Shown here: positions 34,823 to 42,316 of the stretch, one piece after another
How positions within the stretch are numbered: the stretch's first letter is position 1
Layout: every line of letters begins with the position of its first letter
Source: Rufibacter sediminis
GTDB taxonomy: Bacteria; Bacteroidota; Bacteroidia; Cytophagales; Hymenobacteraceae
Reading direction: 5' to 3'
DNA length: 64,000 nt
Assembly (NCBI RefSeq): GCF_014269285.1
Contig: NZ_JACOAF010000018.1
Location: 1-64,000 of the forward strand
Notes under the pieces: generated by a model
Seen by the model: the letters and a program-made list of their open reading frames with translations, nothing else
Told to the model about the DNA's origin: nothing
Databases searched by the model: none
Translations under genes and position numbers: made by a program

Positions 34823-35000
34823 AAGCGCAGATTCTCCCCTTGAGGGGAGATAAAGAGGGGTGTTTACACAGGAGAGCACGCATTGTTAAACATTCTTTCT
34901 TTTATGACCCAGCAGTATTTTCCGCGCCAAAGTTGGGAACGCCATGACCGGCAGGTGTAAACACCCCTCTTCGCTCCCCTCAAGGGGAGAATCTGCGCTT
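34823..35000. repeat. ~46-bp inverted repeat pair beside the DUF559 gene
   Basis: 34823-34869 and 34955-35000 are inverted copies (one small indel region) containing AAGCGCAGATTCTCCCCTTG and GAGGGGTGTTTACAC. Each arm itself holds a TCTCCCCT/AGGGGAGA hairpin. 85 bases of unassigned sequence lie between. Degenerate further units follow at 35001-35040. Confidence 0.8.
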
Positions 35001-35086
35001 GCAAGGGGTGAATCTGTGCTTGTAAGGGGAGGTTTATGCTTGGCAGATTATTTTGCTGAGGTGCTGATAGTGTTTAAACAGGAGAG

Positions 35087-35461
35087 TCACTTCTGCTGAT
35101 TTTGATGCTCCTCTATCCAGTGGTAAATCTCCTCCACCACAAATCTGATATTCCGCTTCACATCAATGTCTTCAAACCGAAGGAACTTCACTCCAGACGC
35201 TTTCAATTCTTGCTCCCTCTGTTGGTCATACGCTACTTTTTCATCATGGCTGTTCCCGTCTACTTCAATGGCTAGTTGCAGCTCATGGCTGTAAAAGTCC
35301 ACAATGTAGTTGAGCATCGGCACCTGCCGGTGGAATTGGGCCCCTAACTTTCTGTCTTTGATTTCCTCCCATAAAAGCACCTCCGCCAGCGTGCTGTTCT
35401 TGCGGAGATATTTTGCCTTTTCTCTAAGGTCTGGGCGGTATGGAATGATTCTGTTGGGCAT
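35087..35461 (-). CDS. DUF559 domain protein (VSR-like endonuclease fold)
   Basis: 124 residues, standard length for a single DUF559 domain. Key motifs: LREKAKYLRKNSTLAEVLLW, KLGAQFHRQVPMLNYIVDFY and LQLAIEVDGNSHD, which place the probable catalytic Asp and Glu of a PD-(D/E)xK-like site, then LRFEDIDVKRN. Related to the very-short-patch-repair nuclease fold; activity of family members is largely undocumented. The gene is bracketed by copies of one repeat (34955-34980 and 35481-35510 in the same orientation), so gene and repeats may travel together. Confidence 0.88.
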   Translation of the reverse strand: MPNRIIPYRPDLREKAKYLRKNSTLAEVLLWEEIKDRKLGAQFHRQVPMLNYIVDFYSHELQLAIEVDGNSHDEKVAYDQQREQELKASGVKFLRFEDIDVKRNIRFVVEEIYHWIEEHQNQQK

Positions 35462-35480
35462 TAAGAATAGTACGAAATGC

Positions 35481-35567
35481 GTGACCAGCAGGTGTAAACA
35501 CCCCTCTTTAGAGCTGCGCCCGCTGCTTCAAACTTCCGTTTAGACAATCCTCAAGGGGAAAATCTGC
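35481..35567. repeat. third copy of the DUF559-flanking repeat
   Basis: GTGACCAGCAGGTGTAAACA matches the direct-orientation arm near 34943-34965, and TCAAGGGGAAAATCTGC (35551-35567) matches the arm end at 34980-34996; the middle has diverged. Confidence 0.65.
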
Positions 35568-35795
35568 ATGAACTAATGTAGTTGTGAACTTCAACCGAAA
35601 TACAAATTCATTCATTTCTAGTCACATTACACCTGCCCAAAAGCCTCACCAGTTCTCAAAACCTGTGAAGTCTACGCAAACCACCTCTCCAGGTACCGGC
35701 CTCAAGGATAGATTGATAAAATGTCTCTAAACATTATTATAAGTATTTCGTATTTTATTTTTAGGTTTGTCTAAAAATATGTTTTAGTCCATTTA

Positions 35796-38066
35796 ATGCT
35801 GAGCATGCGAAAACAACTACTTCTGCTATTTGGGCTTTTGCTCCCCCTTACCGCCGCGGCCCAACAGGTCACCATCACTGGAAGCGTGCGCGACGCGCAG
35901 ACGCGGGAGCCGCTGGGGTTCTGCAACATTAGTGTAGTGAATAGCACCCTCGGCACCATGGCCGATGAGAAAGGGAAGTTCACCCTGAAGCTTCCGCAAA
36001 CTCAGCTGAACAGCCAACTGGTAGTTTCCTTTCTGGGCTACCAGAACGATACCCTTCGGCTGCAGGTGGGGAAAACCAGCTATCAGGTGAACCTTCGGCC
36101 CACGGCCGGGAAACTGAACGAGGTGGTGGTGACGGGCACCATGAAAGAGATGAGTCGGTTGGAGAGTCCGGTGCCGGTGGAGGTGTACACGCCTGCATAC
36201 TTCAAGAAGAACCCCACGCCCAGTTTGTTTGAGGCTGTGGGCATGATCAACGGGGTGCAGCCGCAGCTTAACTGCAACGTCTGCAACACCGGTGACATCC
36301 ACATCAACGGCATGGAAGGCCCGTATACGCTCATCTTGATTGACGGCATGCCCATTGTGAGCAGCCTCTCCACGGTCTACGGCCTCAACGGAATCCCCAA
36401 CAGTCTGGTGGAGCGGCTGGAGGTGGTGAAAGGTCCGGCGGCCTCGCTGTACGGCTCTGAGGCGATGGGCGGTATTATCAACGTGATTACCAAAAGTCCG
36501 CTGAAAGCGCCGCGGGTGAGTGCCGAGGTGTTCGGGACCACCTGGGGCGAGGTGAGTTCAGACCTAGGCGTGAAGTTTAAAGCCGGTCAGGCGCACGGGT
36601 TGGTGGGCATCAACTACTTTAACTACCAGAACCCCCTGGATAAAAACCAGGACGGCTTCACCGATGTCACCTTGCAGCAGCGCGTCTCCGTGTTCAACAA
36701 GTGGGATTTTGCACGAAACCAGAACCGAGTGGCCAGCGTGGCGGCCCGCTACGTGTACGAAGACCGCTGGGGCGGACAGATGGACTGGACCAAAGAACAC
36801 CGCGGCTCAGACCAGCTCTACGGCGAAAGCATCTACACCAAGCGCTGGGAACTCATTGGTCAGTACCAACTGCCGGTGTCAGAGAAAATCATGGCCCAGC
36901 TGTCGGTGAACCGGCACCAGCAGAACTCCTTCTACGGCACCACGCCCTTCCACGCCGACCAGACCGTGGCCTTCGGGCAGCTGTATTGGGACAAGCCGCT
37001 CACGCCCCGCCACAACCTGCTGCTGGGCACCTCGTTCCGCTACACTTACTATGATGACAACACCCCCGCCACGGCCTCCAGTGATGCCGCCAACCCTCAA
37101 AATACGCCTGTGACTACGCCCTTGCCCGGTGTGTTTGTGCAGGACGAATGGACCCTCACGGAGAAGCACAAACTGCTGCTGGGCTACCGCTATGACTATG
37201 ACAAACGTCACGGGCACATTCAGTCGCCCAGGGTGGCGTACAAGTGGTCGCCGGGGCCGCAGCATACAGTGCGCGCCAGCTTCGGGACGGGCTACCGGGT
37301 GGTGAGCCTCTTCACCGAGGACCACGCTGCGCTCACCGGGGCCCGCGAGGTGGAAATCACCGAGGAACTGAAACCGGAGCAATCCATCAACAGCAACCTC
37401 AATTACATTTGGCAGGCTCCGTTGGACGCGTTTCTGGTGACCGTAGACGTGACCGGTTTCTACTCCCGGTTCAGCAATAAGATCATTGGTGACTTTGACT
37501 CTGATCCGCAGAAAATCATCTACTCCAACCTGCGCGGGCACGCGGTTTCCAAAGGCGTGACCGTGAACACCGAGTTCTCGTTCTACAACCCCCTGAAACT
37601 TTCGGCGGGCGTCACCTACATGCAAGTGTACCAGAAAGAAGCCGAAGGCGAGGGGCCGCTGGTGAAGCGGGTGCAACTGCACGCCCCGGAGTGGTCCGGG
37701 AATTTCCTGGCGGGGTACACGTTTGCGGGCAGCTTTACGGTAGACCTCACCGGCACCTTCTACGGCCCCATGCGACTGCCCATCCTCCCCAATGATTACC
37801 GCCCCGAGTACTCGCCGTGGTTCAGTCTGGTGAACGTGCAGCTCACTAAGAAATGGAAGAACGGGCTGGAGGTGTTCGGGGGCGTGAAAAACCTGTTCAA
37901 CTTCGTGCCGAAAGACCCCATTATGCGCCCCTTCGATCCTTTTGACCGCACGGCAGATGACCCCATCTCCAACCCCCACGGCTATACCTTTGATCCCAGC
38001 TACAACTACGCTTCCTTGCAGGGCATGCGCGGATTTCTGGGCGTGCGGTATAATCTGTTTCAATAG
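35796..38066 (+). CDS. TonB-dependent outer-membrane receptor with CxxC plug
   Basis: 756 residues. Signal peptide (LLLLFGLLLPLTAAAQQ), then a carboxypeptidase-regulatory-like beta-sandwich at ~24-105 (VTITGSVRDAQTREPLGF), the usual Bacteroidota front end. The plug starts at NEVVVTGTMKEMSRLESPVPVEVY; it contains LNCNVCNTGDIHINGMEG with C160 and C163, then LILIDGMPIVS and SLYGSEAMGGIINVITKSP. The barrel ends in the expected aromatic residue (VRYNLFQ). Energised by TonB-ExbBD it imports a siderophore, cofactor or metal complex. The Cys pair hints at a metal ligand but the substrate is unknown. A second ATG at 35805 is an equally good start. Confidence 0.93.
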   Translation: MLSMRKQLLLLFGLLLPLTAAAQQVTITGSVRDAQTREPLGFCNISVVNSTLGTMADEKGKFTLKLPQTQLNSQLVVSFLGYQNDTLRLQVGKTSYQVNLRPTAGKLNEVVVTGTMKEMSRLESPVPVEVYTPAYFKKNPTPSLFEAVGMINGVQPQLNCNVCNTGDIHINGMEGPYTLILIDGMPIVSSLSTVYGLNGIPNSLVERLEVVKGPAASLYGSEAMGGIINVITKSPLKAPRVSAEVFGTTWGEVSSDLGVKFKAGQAHGLVGINYFNYQNPLDKNQDGFTDVTLQQRVSVFNKWDFARNQNRVASVAARYVYEDRWGGQMDWTKEHRGSDQLYGESIYTKRWELIGQYQLPVSEKIMAQLSVNRHQQNSFYGTTPFHADQTVAFGQLYWDKPLTPRHNLLLGTSFRYTYYDDNTPATASSDAANPQNTPVTTPLPGVFVQDEWTLTEKHKLLLGYRYDYDKRHGHIQSPRVAYKWSPGPQHTVRASFGTGYRVVSLFTEDHAALTGAREVEITEELKPEQSINSNLNYIWQAPLDAFLVTVDVTGFYSRFSNKIIGDFDSDPQKIIYSNLRGHAVSKGVTVNTEFSFYNPLKLSAGVTYMQVYQKEAEGEGPLVKRVQLHAPEWSGNFLAGYTFAGSFTVDLTGTFYGPMRLPILPNDYRPEYSPWFSLVNVQLTKKWKNGLEVFGGVKNLFNFVPKDPIMRPFDPFDRTADDPISNPHGYTFDPSYNYASLQGMRGFLGVRYNLFQ

Positions 38067-38078
38067 GAAATGGGATTC

Positions 38079-38120
38079 TGCGTTTAGGGGCTGTTTTTCC
38101 AAAAAGAGCCCCTAAACGCA
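38079..38120. repeat. palindromic element (receptor terminator)
   Basis: 20-bp arms with one mismatch (TGCGTTTAGGGGCTGTTTTT, CC spacer, complement), starting 13 bases after the receptor stop. Confidence 0.8.
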
Positions 38121-38210
38121 GCACATCAATTTATTGAAAAAGGCTGCTGTGGCTGCCTGTCTCTCTAGGGAGGGAATAGATCGTTACATTCTTTTAATCT
38201 TCCATCTTCC

Positions 38211-38275
38211 AATCCCCTTCTTCGGGCTTCCGGATTTGTAATCCGGAAGCCCGAAGAAGGGGATTTATAATCCCC
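38211..38275. repeat. long REP-like hairpin array
   Basis: A perfect 25-bp inverted repeat (38211-38235 / 38241-38265, containing CTTCTTCGGGCTTCCGGAT) has a TTGTA loop; its right end is reused in a second hairpin GGGGATTTATAATCCCC (38259-38275). The surrounding 38121-38484 holds no gene. Confidence 0.8.
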
Positions 38276-38484
38276 GGCTGCCCTCATCTGAATGAGCTTC
38301 AAAGGAGCGGATGTCAGTACCACCACAGGTGAGGTCAGTACGGTGGTAAACTTCCAACTACAGGTGTGGTGATCAGAAAAGTTGGCTGCCGTTCCTTTCT
38401 CACCTTCTTGCTTTAGGTCTGTCAGTGGACAGGCCGATGGTCCATCACTACCGATGGAACTGGGCTTGTGTATAAAAAAAAATA

Positions 38485-38534
38485 AGGTTGCATTTAGGGG
38501 CCGTTTTTCCCAAAACAGCCCCTAAACGCAACCT
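38485..38534. repeat. palindromic element (oxidoreductase terminator)
   Basis: AGGTTGCATTTAGGGGCC / AGCCCCTAAACGCAACCT with a GTTTTTCCCAAAAC core, 22 bases past the stop of the minus-strand oxidoreductase. Confidence 0.75.
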
Positions 38535-38555
38535 CGGTACTGCGCCAGAGAAAAT

Positions 38556-40199
38556 CTAAAAGCGTTTGCGCATTCTCTTGAATTTGGACGTGTCTGTGCC
38601 TTTCCAAGCTTTCCGGAGAAAATAAACTCCGGCCAGGGCAGAGGCGGCAAAAAACGCGACAGAAGTCATTTTCTTGAAGCGGTTAGAAGAACTGGGCTTG
38701 TCTTCCATTTTGGATAAGTCCAGGTAGGCGGGGCCTTCCAGCACGTGGCCGTCTACGTCAAAGCGGCTGCCGTGGCAGGGGCAGTCCCAGCTTTTCTCGG
38801 CTTTATTGAAATGCACCAGGCAGGCCATGTGCGTACACACCGCCGAGACCACGTGCAGCTTGCCGGTGTCATCGCGGTACGCGCCGTAGTTCTTGCCATC
38901 CATCTCAATGTTCTTGCCTTCCCCTATGCGTACATCGGCGAGTTCTTCTACCTGGCTGCGGTAGGGTAGGTCTTTGAGGTATTGGGCCATCACGTCTACG
39001 TTCTCCTTGATGAATTTAGGAGCCGCTTTCATGGGCTGGTGCCGGGTAGGGGAGTACATCTCGGCCCATTGGTTTTCATTGCCCAAAATCAGGTCACTCA
39101 GAATCATGGCCGATAGGGTGCCGAAGGTCAGTCCATCGGCCTCAAAGCCGGTAGCCACGTAGATGTTGGAGCCGCTGTGCTTGCGCCCGATGTAGGGCAA
39201 ATGGTCGGCGGGTTTATATTGCTGGGCGGCCCAGCGGTATTCCACTTCTTTTACGTCGAAGCGTTCGCGTACGTACCGCTCCAGTTTCTGGAAAGCTTCT
39301 TCGTTGTCTTCTTTGTGCCCCACTTTATGCGGTTCGCCCAGAATTAACAGGTACGGGTCGCCTTGGTCATTGGCGTAGGTGCGCATGGAGTGGTGGTGCA
39401 TGCCGTGGTAATCCCAGAACGTGCCTTCGGGGTAAGCCGAGTTCAGAGACACCGCCAAGGCGTATTCGCGGTAAGGGCCCAGCAGCGTGTGCAGAAACCA
39501 GATGCCTTTGGGCGTGTGGGTGGCGTGGATAACCTGTTGCGCGCGTACTTTGCCGTGCTCGGTGTGCACCACATTGGGTGAGCCGTCTTCTACGTACAGA
39601 ACTTTGGTGTGCTCAAAAATATGGCAGTTGGGCCCTGCGGTATGGGCGGCCAACTCTTTCACGTACGCCATGGGGTTGAACTGCGCCTGGTTTTCCAGGC
39701 GCATGGCAGCGCTGACCGGGAACGGCAGCGGGGTTCTGGCTTCGTCCAGATAGGCGGGGAGGCCTGCCTTCTGGGCGGTTTCCACTTCGGCTTGGATAAA
39801 GGCGTTTTCGGCCTCATATTCGGTAAGCAGGTAAAAAGGAATCCGCTTGAAGTGGCAATTGATAGAATAACGCTGCACCAGGCTTTCAATAAGGTCAATG
39901 GCCGCGCTTCGGGAAGAGGTGAGCGCCCGTACCGTTTCCTGGTCGTACTTCTTTTCCATCACACTCAGGTAAGAGCCTACGGTGGCGTACAGGTTGCCGG
40001 TAGAATAACCGGTGGTGCTTTCGGCCACTTTCAGGGCTTCCAGTACCACCACTCGTTTTCCAGCCGCCGCCAGGAGATGCGCCGTGGTGATGCCCGTGAT
40101 GCCGCCCCCAATCACCACCACATCGGTGGTCAGGTCGCCTTGTAATCTGGGATAATTGCTTGCCTGGGCATCTTGCCGCCAAATAGAAGTGGTTTTCAT
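38556..40199 (-). CDS. FAD-dependent oxidoreductase with C-terminal Rieske domain
   Basis: 547 residues from the ATG at 40199 (an upstream TTG/ATG frame to 40235 adds twelve unlikely residues). N-terminal DAO-type FAD domain: DVVVIGGGITGITTAHLLAAAG and VVVLEALKVAESTTGYSTGN, with the C-terminal FAD contact YVATGFEADGLTFGTLSAMI. Residues ~430-505 are a Rieske [2Fe-2S] domain: ligands C455, H457, C473, H476 in CTHMAC and CPCHGSRF, with C460 and C475 as the probable disulfide. One hydrophobic segment (SVAFFAASALAGVYFL) near the end may tether it to the membrane. Substrate unknown; amine or glycine-like oxidation is typical of the DAO class. Single gene. Confidence 0.92.
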   Translation of the reverse strand: MKTTSIWRQDAQASNYPRLQGDLTTDVVVIGGGITGITTAHLLAAAGKRVVVLEALKVAESTTGYSTGNLYATVGSYLSVMEKKYDQETVRALTSSRSAAIDLIESLVQRYSINCHFKRIPFYLLTEYEAENAFIQAEVETAQKAGLPAYLDEARTPLPFPVSAAMRLENQAQFNPMAYVKELAAHTAGPNCHIFEHTKVLYVEDGSPNVVHTEHGKVRAQQVIHATHTPKGIWFLHTLLGPYREYALAVSLNSAYPEGTFWDYHGMHHHSMRTYANDQGDPYLLILGEPHKVGHKEDNEEAFQKLERYVRERFDVKEVEYRWAAQQYKPADHLPYIGRKHSGSNIYVATGFEADGLTFGTLSAMILSDLILGNENQWAEMYSPTRHQPMKAAPKFIKENVDVMAQYLKDLPYRSQVEELADVRIGEGKNIEMDGKNYGAYRDDTGKLHVVSAVCTHMACLVHFNKAEKSWDCPCHGSRFDVDGHVLEGPAYLDLSKMEDKPSSSNRFKKMTSVAFFAASALAGVYFLRKAWKGTDTSKFKRMRKRF

Positions 40200-40370
40200 A
40201 AAGAAAGTCTTGCCGTTAGAATAGAAACATTCCATTTTTAACGCGAGGGAGCAAAAAAGGTAGCGTTATTGCCGGGACCTAGGTAAATTTGGGAGTGCGA
40301 AGGCCGCGCGTGCCTATCATCCGTAAATAATCCGGGCTTTTCATCATCCGCAGCTTTACCCCCAGAGAAC

Positions 40371-41153
40371 ATGCAGAATTACTATTCCTCCAAAGTCGTC
40401 CTGATTACCGGTGGGGCGCAGGGTATCGGCCGCGGTCTGGCCCAGGCGTTCGCGCTGGAAAAGGCGCAGGTGGTGATCACGGACCTTGACTGGGACGCCG
40501 GCGCTGACGCGATGCAGTGGCTGAGCAAGCAGCACCTTTCGGTGGAGTTCATTCCCTGCGATGTGAGCAAAGAACAGCAGGTGCAGCAGCTCATGAACAA
40601 GGTTCGGCAGCAGCACGGCCGTCTGGATGTGCTCATCAACAATGCCGGCATCGCCTCGCCCGCCCGCAAGCCGCTGGCGCAACTATCCGTGGACGAGTTT
40701 GACACTGTGCTGTCGGTGAACCTGCGCGGGCCGTTCCTGTGCGCCAAGTACGCCCTTCCGCTCCTGGAGAAAGGCACCAACCCCACCATTCTCAACATCA
40801 CCTCTACCCGCGCTTTTATGTCTGAGCCGAACACCTTCGGCTATACCGCCGCCAAAGGCGGATTGGAGGCCCTCACGCACTCCATGGCCGTGAGCCTGGC
40901 GGCGCAGCACATCCGGGTGAACGCCATCAGCCCCGGCTGGATTGAAACCGGCAACTGGCAGAAAGAAGGCCAGAAAATTGCGCCCCAGCACAGCCCCGAA
41001 GACAAGGAGCAGCACCCGGCGGGGCGCGTGGGCACCCCCGAGGACATTGCCGAAGCCGCGCTTTTCCTCTGCTCAGACAAAGCCGGTTTCATCACGGGCC
41101 AAAGCCTCACCATTGACGGTGGTATGACCGTAAAAATGATTTACCACGAATAG
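40371..41153 (+). CDS. short-chain dehydrogenase/reductase
   Basis: 260 residues, classical SDR. NAD(P)-binding VLITGGAQGIGRGLA, acidic residue after beta-2 (VVITDLDWD) favouring NAD(H), NNAGIAS, and catalytic S145, Y158, K162 (YTAAK), then SPGWIETGNW and ITGQSLTIDGG. Cytoplasmic oxidoreductase of an alcohol or ketone substrate that cannot be named. Divergent from the FAD/Rieske gene with ~170 bases between them. A palindromic element overlaps its stop codon region. Confidence 0.93.
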   Translation: MQNYYSSKVVLITGGAQGIGRGLAQAFALEKAQVVITDLDWDAGADAMQWLSKQHLSVEFIPCDVSKEQQVQQLMNKVRQQHGRLDVLINNAGIASPARKPLAQLSVDEFDTVLSVNLRGPFLCAKYALPLLEKGTNPTILNITSTRAFMSEPNTFGYTAAKGGLEALTHSMAVSLAAQHIRVNAISPGWIETGNWQKEGQKIAPQHSPEDKEQHPAGRVGTPEDIAEAALFLCSDKAGFITGQSLTIDGGMTVKMIYHE

Positions 41154-41193
41154 CCGTTTTCAGGCTGTTTTCAGGAAAACGGGCCGAGAATGC
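41153..41193. repeat. 40-bp palindromic element
   Basis: GCCGTTTTCAGGCTGTTTTC / GAAAACGGGCCGAGAATGCC right after the SDR stop. Confidence 0.65.
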
Positions 41194-41290
41194 CGCCTGA
41201 CCTCCACCAGTGCAGGCATTGTTTTCCCGGAAAGAACAAACCTTTGGGCCCTGGTTCTCGCTACAAAGAAGAGACCATCCGAACTCGCTT

Positions 41291-41932
41291 ATGCAAAAGC
41301 CACCCGAAAATCCGCGCTTGTTGTACGTCACCGATCCCATGTGTGCCTGGTGTTACGGGTTTACGCCCGTCATCCGGCGGCTGAAAGCACTCTGGTTCGG
41401 ACGGTTGTCGGTGCAGGTGCTGGTGGGAGGGCTTCATCCGTACGCGCAGGAGCCGCTGGATTCTGCCGAGAAGGACCGCTTGGCCGTGAACTGGCACCGG
41501 GCCCAGGGGAAATCGCACCTGCCGTTTGATTACAGCTTCTTTTTGCAAAAAGAGTCCATTTACGACACTGAGCCGGCCTGCCGCGCGCTGCTCACCGTGC
41601 GCCACCTTCGGCCGGGCCTTTCCCTGGAAGTCCTGCGGGCGCTCCACTCGGCTTTCTTCGCCGACGGTCTGGACATCTCCCAGACCCGGGTGCTGGTAGA
41701 GGTGCTGCGCCCCTTCGGGATTCCCGAGAACTTGTTTCTGGCCGTTTTCGAGACCGAGGAAATCCACCGCCAGACCCAGGAGGAGTTTCAGTTGGTGGAG
41801 AAAATAGGAGTCAGTACCCTGCCCAGTGTCTACCTGGACCATCCGCAGGGCCCCCGCCTCATCGCCCGCGGCTTCAGCGAACTCCCCGAGCTGGAAGAAC
41901 ACCTGCTCCAGGCGCTGCAGATTCCTTTTTGA
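41291..41932 (+). CDS. DsbA/FrnE-family thioredoxin-fold protein
   Basis: 213 residues from the ATG at 41291; the frame opens at 41210 but the added 27 residues look non-coding. LLYVTDPMCAWCYGFTPVI has the CAWC redox site (C18, C21) and STLPSVYLD the cis-proline loop; a helical insertion lies between. No signal peptide, so it is cytoplasmic, as FrnE-like DsbA relatives in Bacteroidota usually are; likely a disulfide oxidoreductase or isomerase. Spacing from the SDR gene is ~135 bases, so it may or may not be co-transcribed. Confidence 0.88.
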   Translation: MQKPPENPRLLYVTDPMCAWCYGFTPVIRRLKALWFGRLSVQVLVGGLHPYAQEPLDSAEKDRLAVNWHRAQGKSHLPFDYSFFLQKESIYDTEPACRALLTVRHLRPGLSLEVLRALHSAFFADGLDISQTRVLVEVLRPFGIPENLFLAVFETEEIHRQTQEEFQLVEKIGVSTLPSVYLDHPQGPRLIARGFSELPELEEHLLQALQIPF

Positions 41933-42316
41933 TGAAGGGAAGGGTGTTTGATTTGGAGATGTGTAGATGAGAGAATGTGGAGATTAGGAAGTGGGGAAAT
42001 TTGAGCTAACTATAGTAAAACGCTGGCGCGAGTCTCTGACTCGTGCCAAAGGATAAGGGCTAGTCTCTGACTATCCTCGCGGCAAGGCTGCGAAACCACG
42101 TATTGCCGCGTTCACCACCCCGCCCTCCGGGCACCCCTCCTAAACTAGGAGGGGAGTTTTTCTGCTCATCCCCCAATTTCGCCTGCTCTAAAGATCACCC
42201 GATTAATTTCTGCTATACCGTAGAAAGGCACGGAAGTAACTTCCGCGCCATAAGGCAGGACTTAACCATTCCCCCATCTTCAGATCTCCACATCTCCACA
42301 TCTCCACATCTTCAAA
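41933..42316. other. gene-free stretch with several small hairpins and a tandem repeat
   Basis: GCGCGAGTCTCTGACTCG (~42025-42042) and TAGTCTCTGACTA (~42062-42074) are relatives of the 20317 hairpins. CCCCTCCTA-AAC-TAGGAGGGG (42134-42154) belongs to the CCCCTCC family. CACGGAAGTAACTTCCG (~42230-42246) is another hairpin. 42282-42310 is a short tandem array of CTCCACAT. No gene seen. Confidence 0.6.

Noticed and set aside
42282-42310. Tandem CTCCACAT array as a phase-variation tract
   Set aside because: It is three to four imperfect units located just downstream of the DUF2723 stop codon, so changes in length would not alter any gene.
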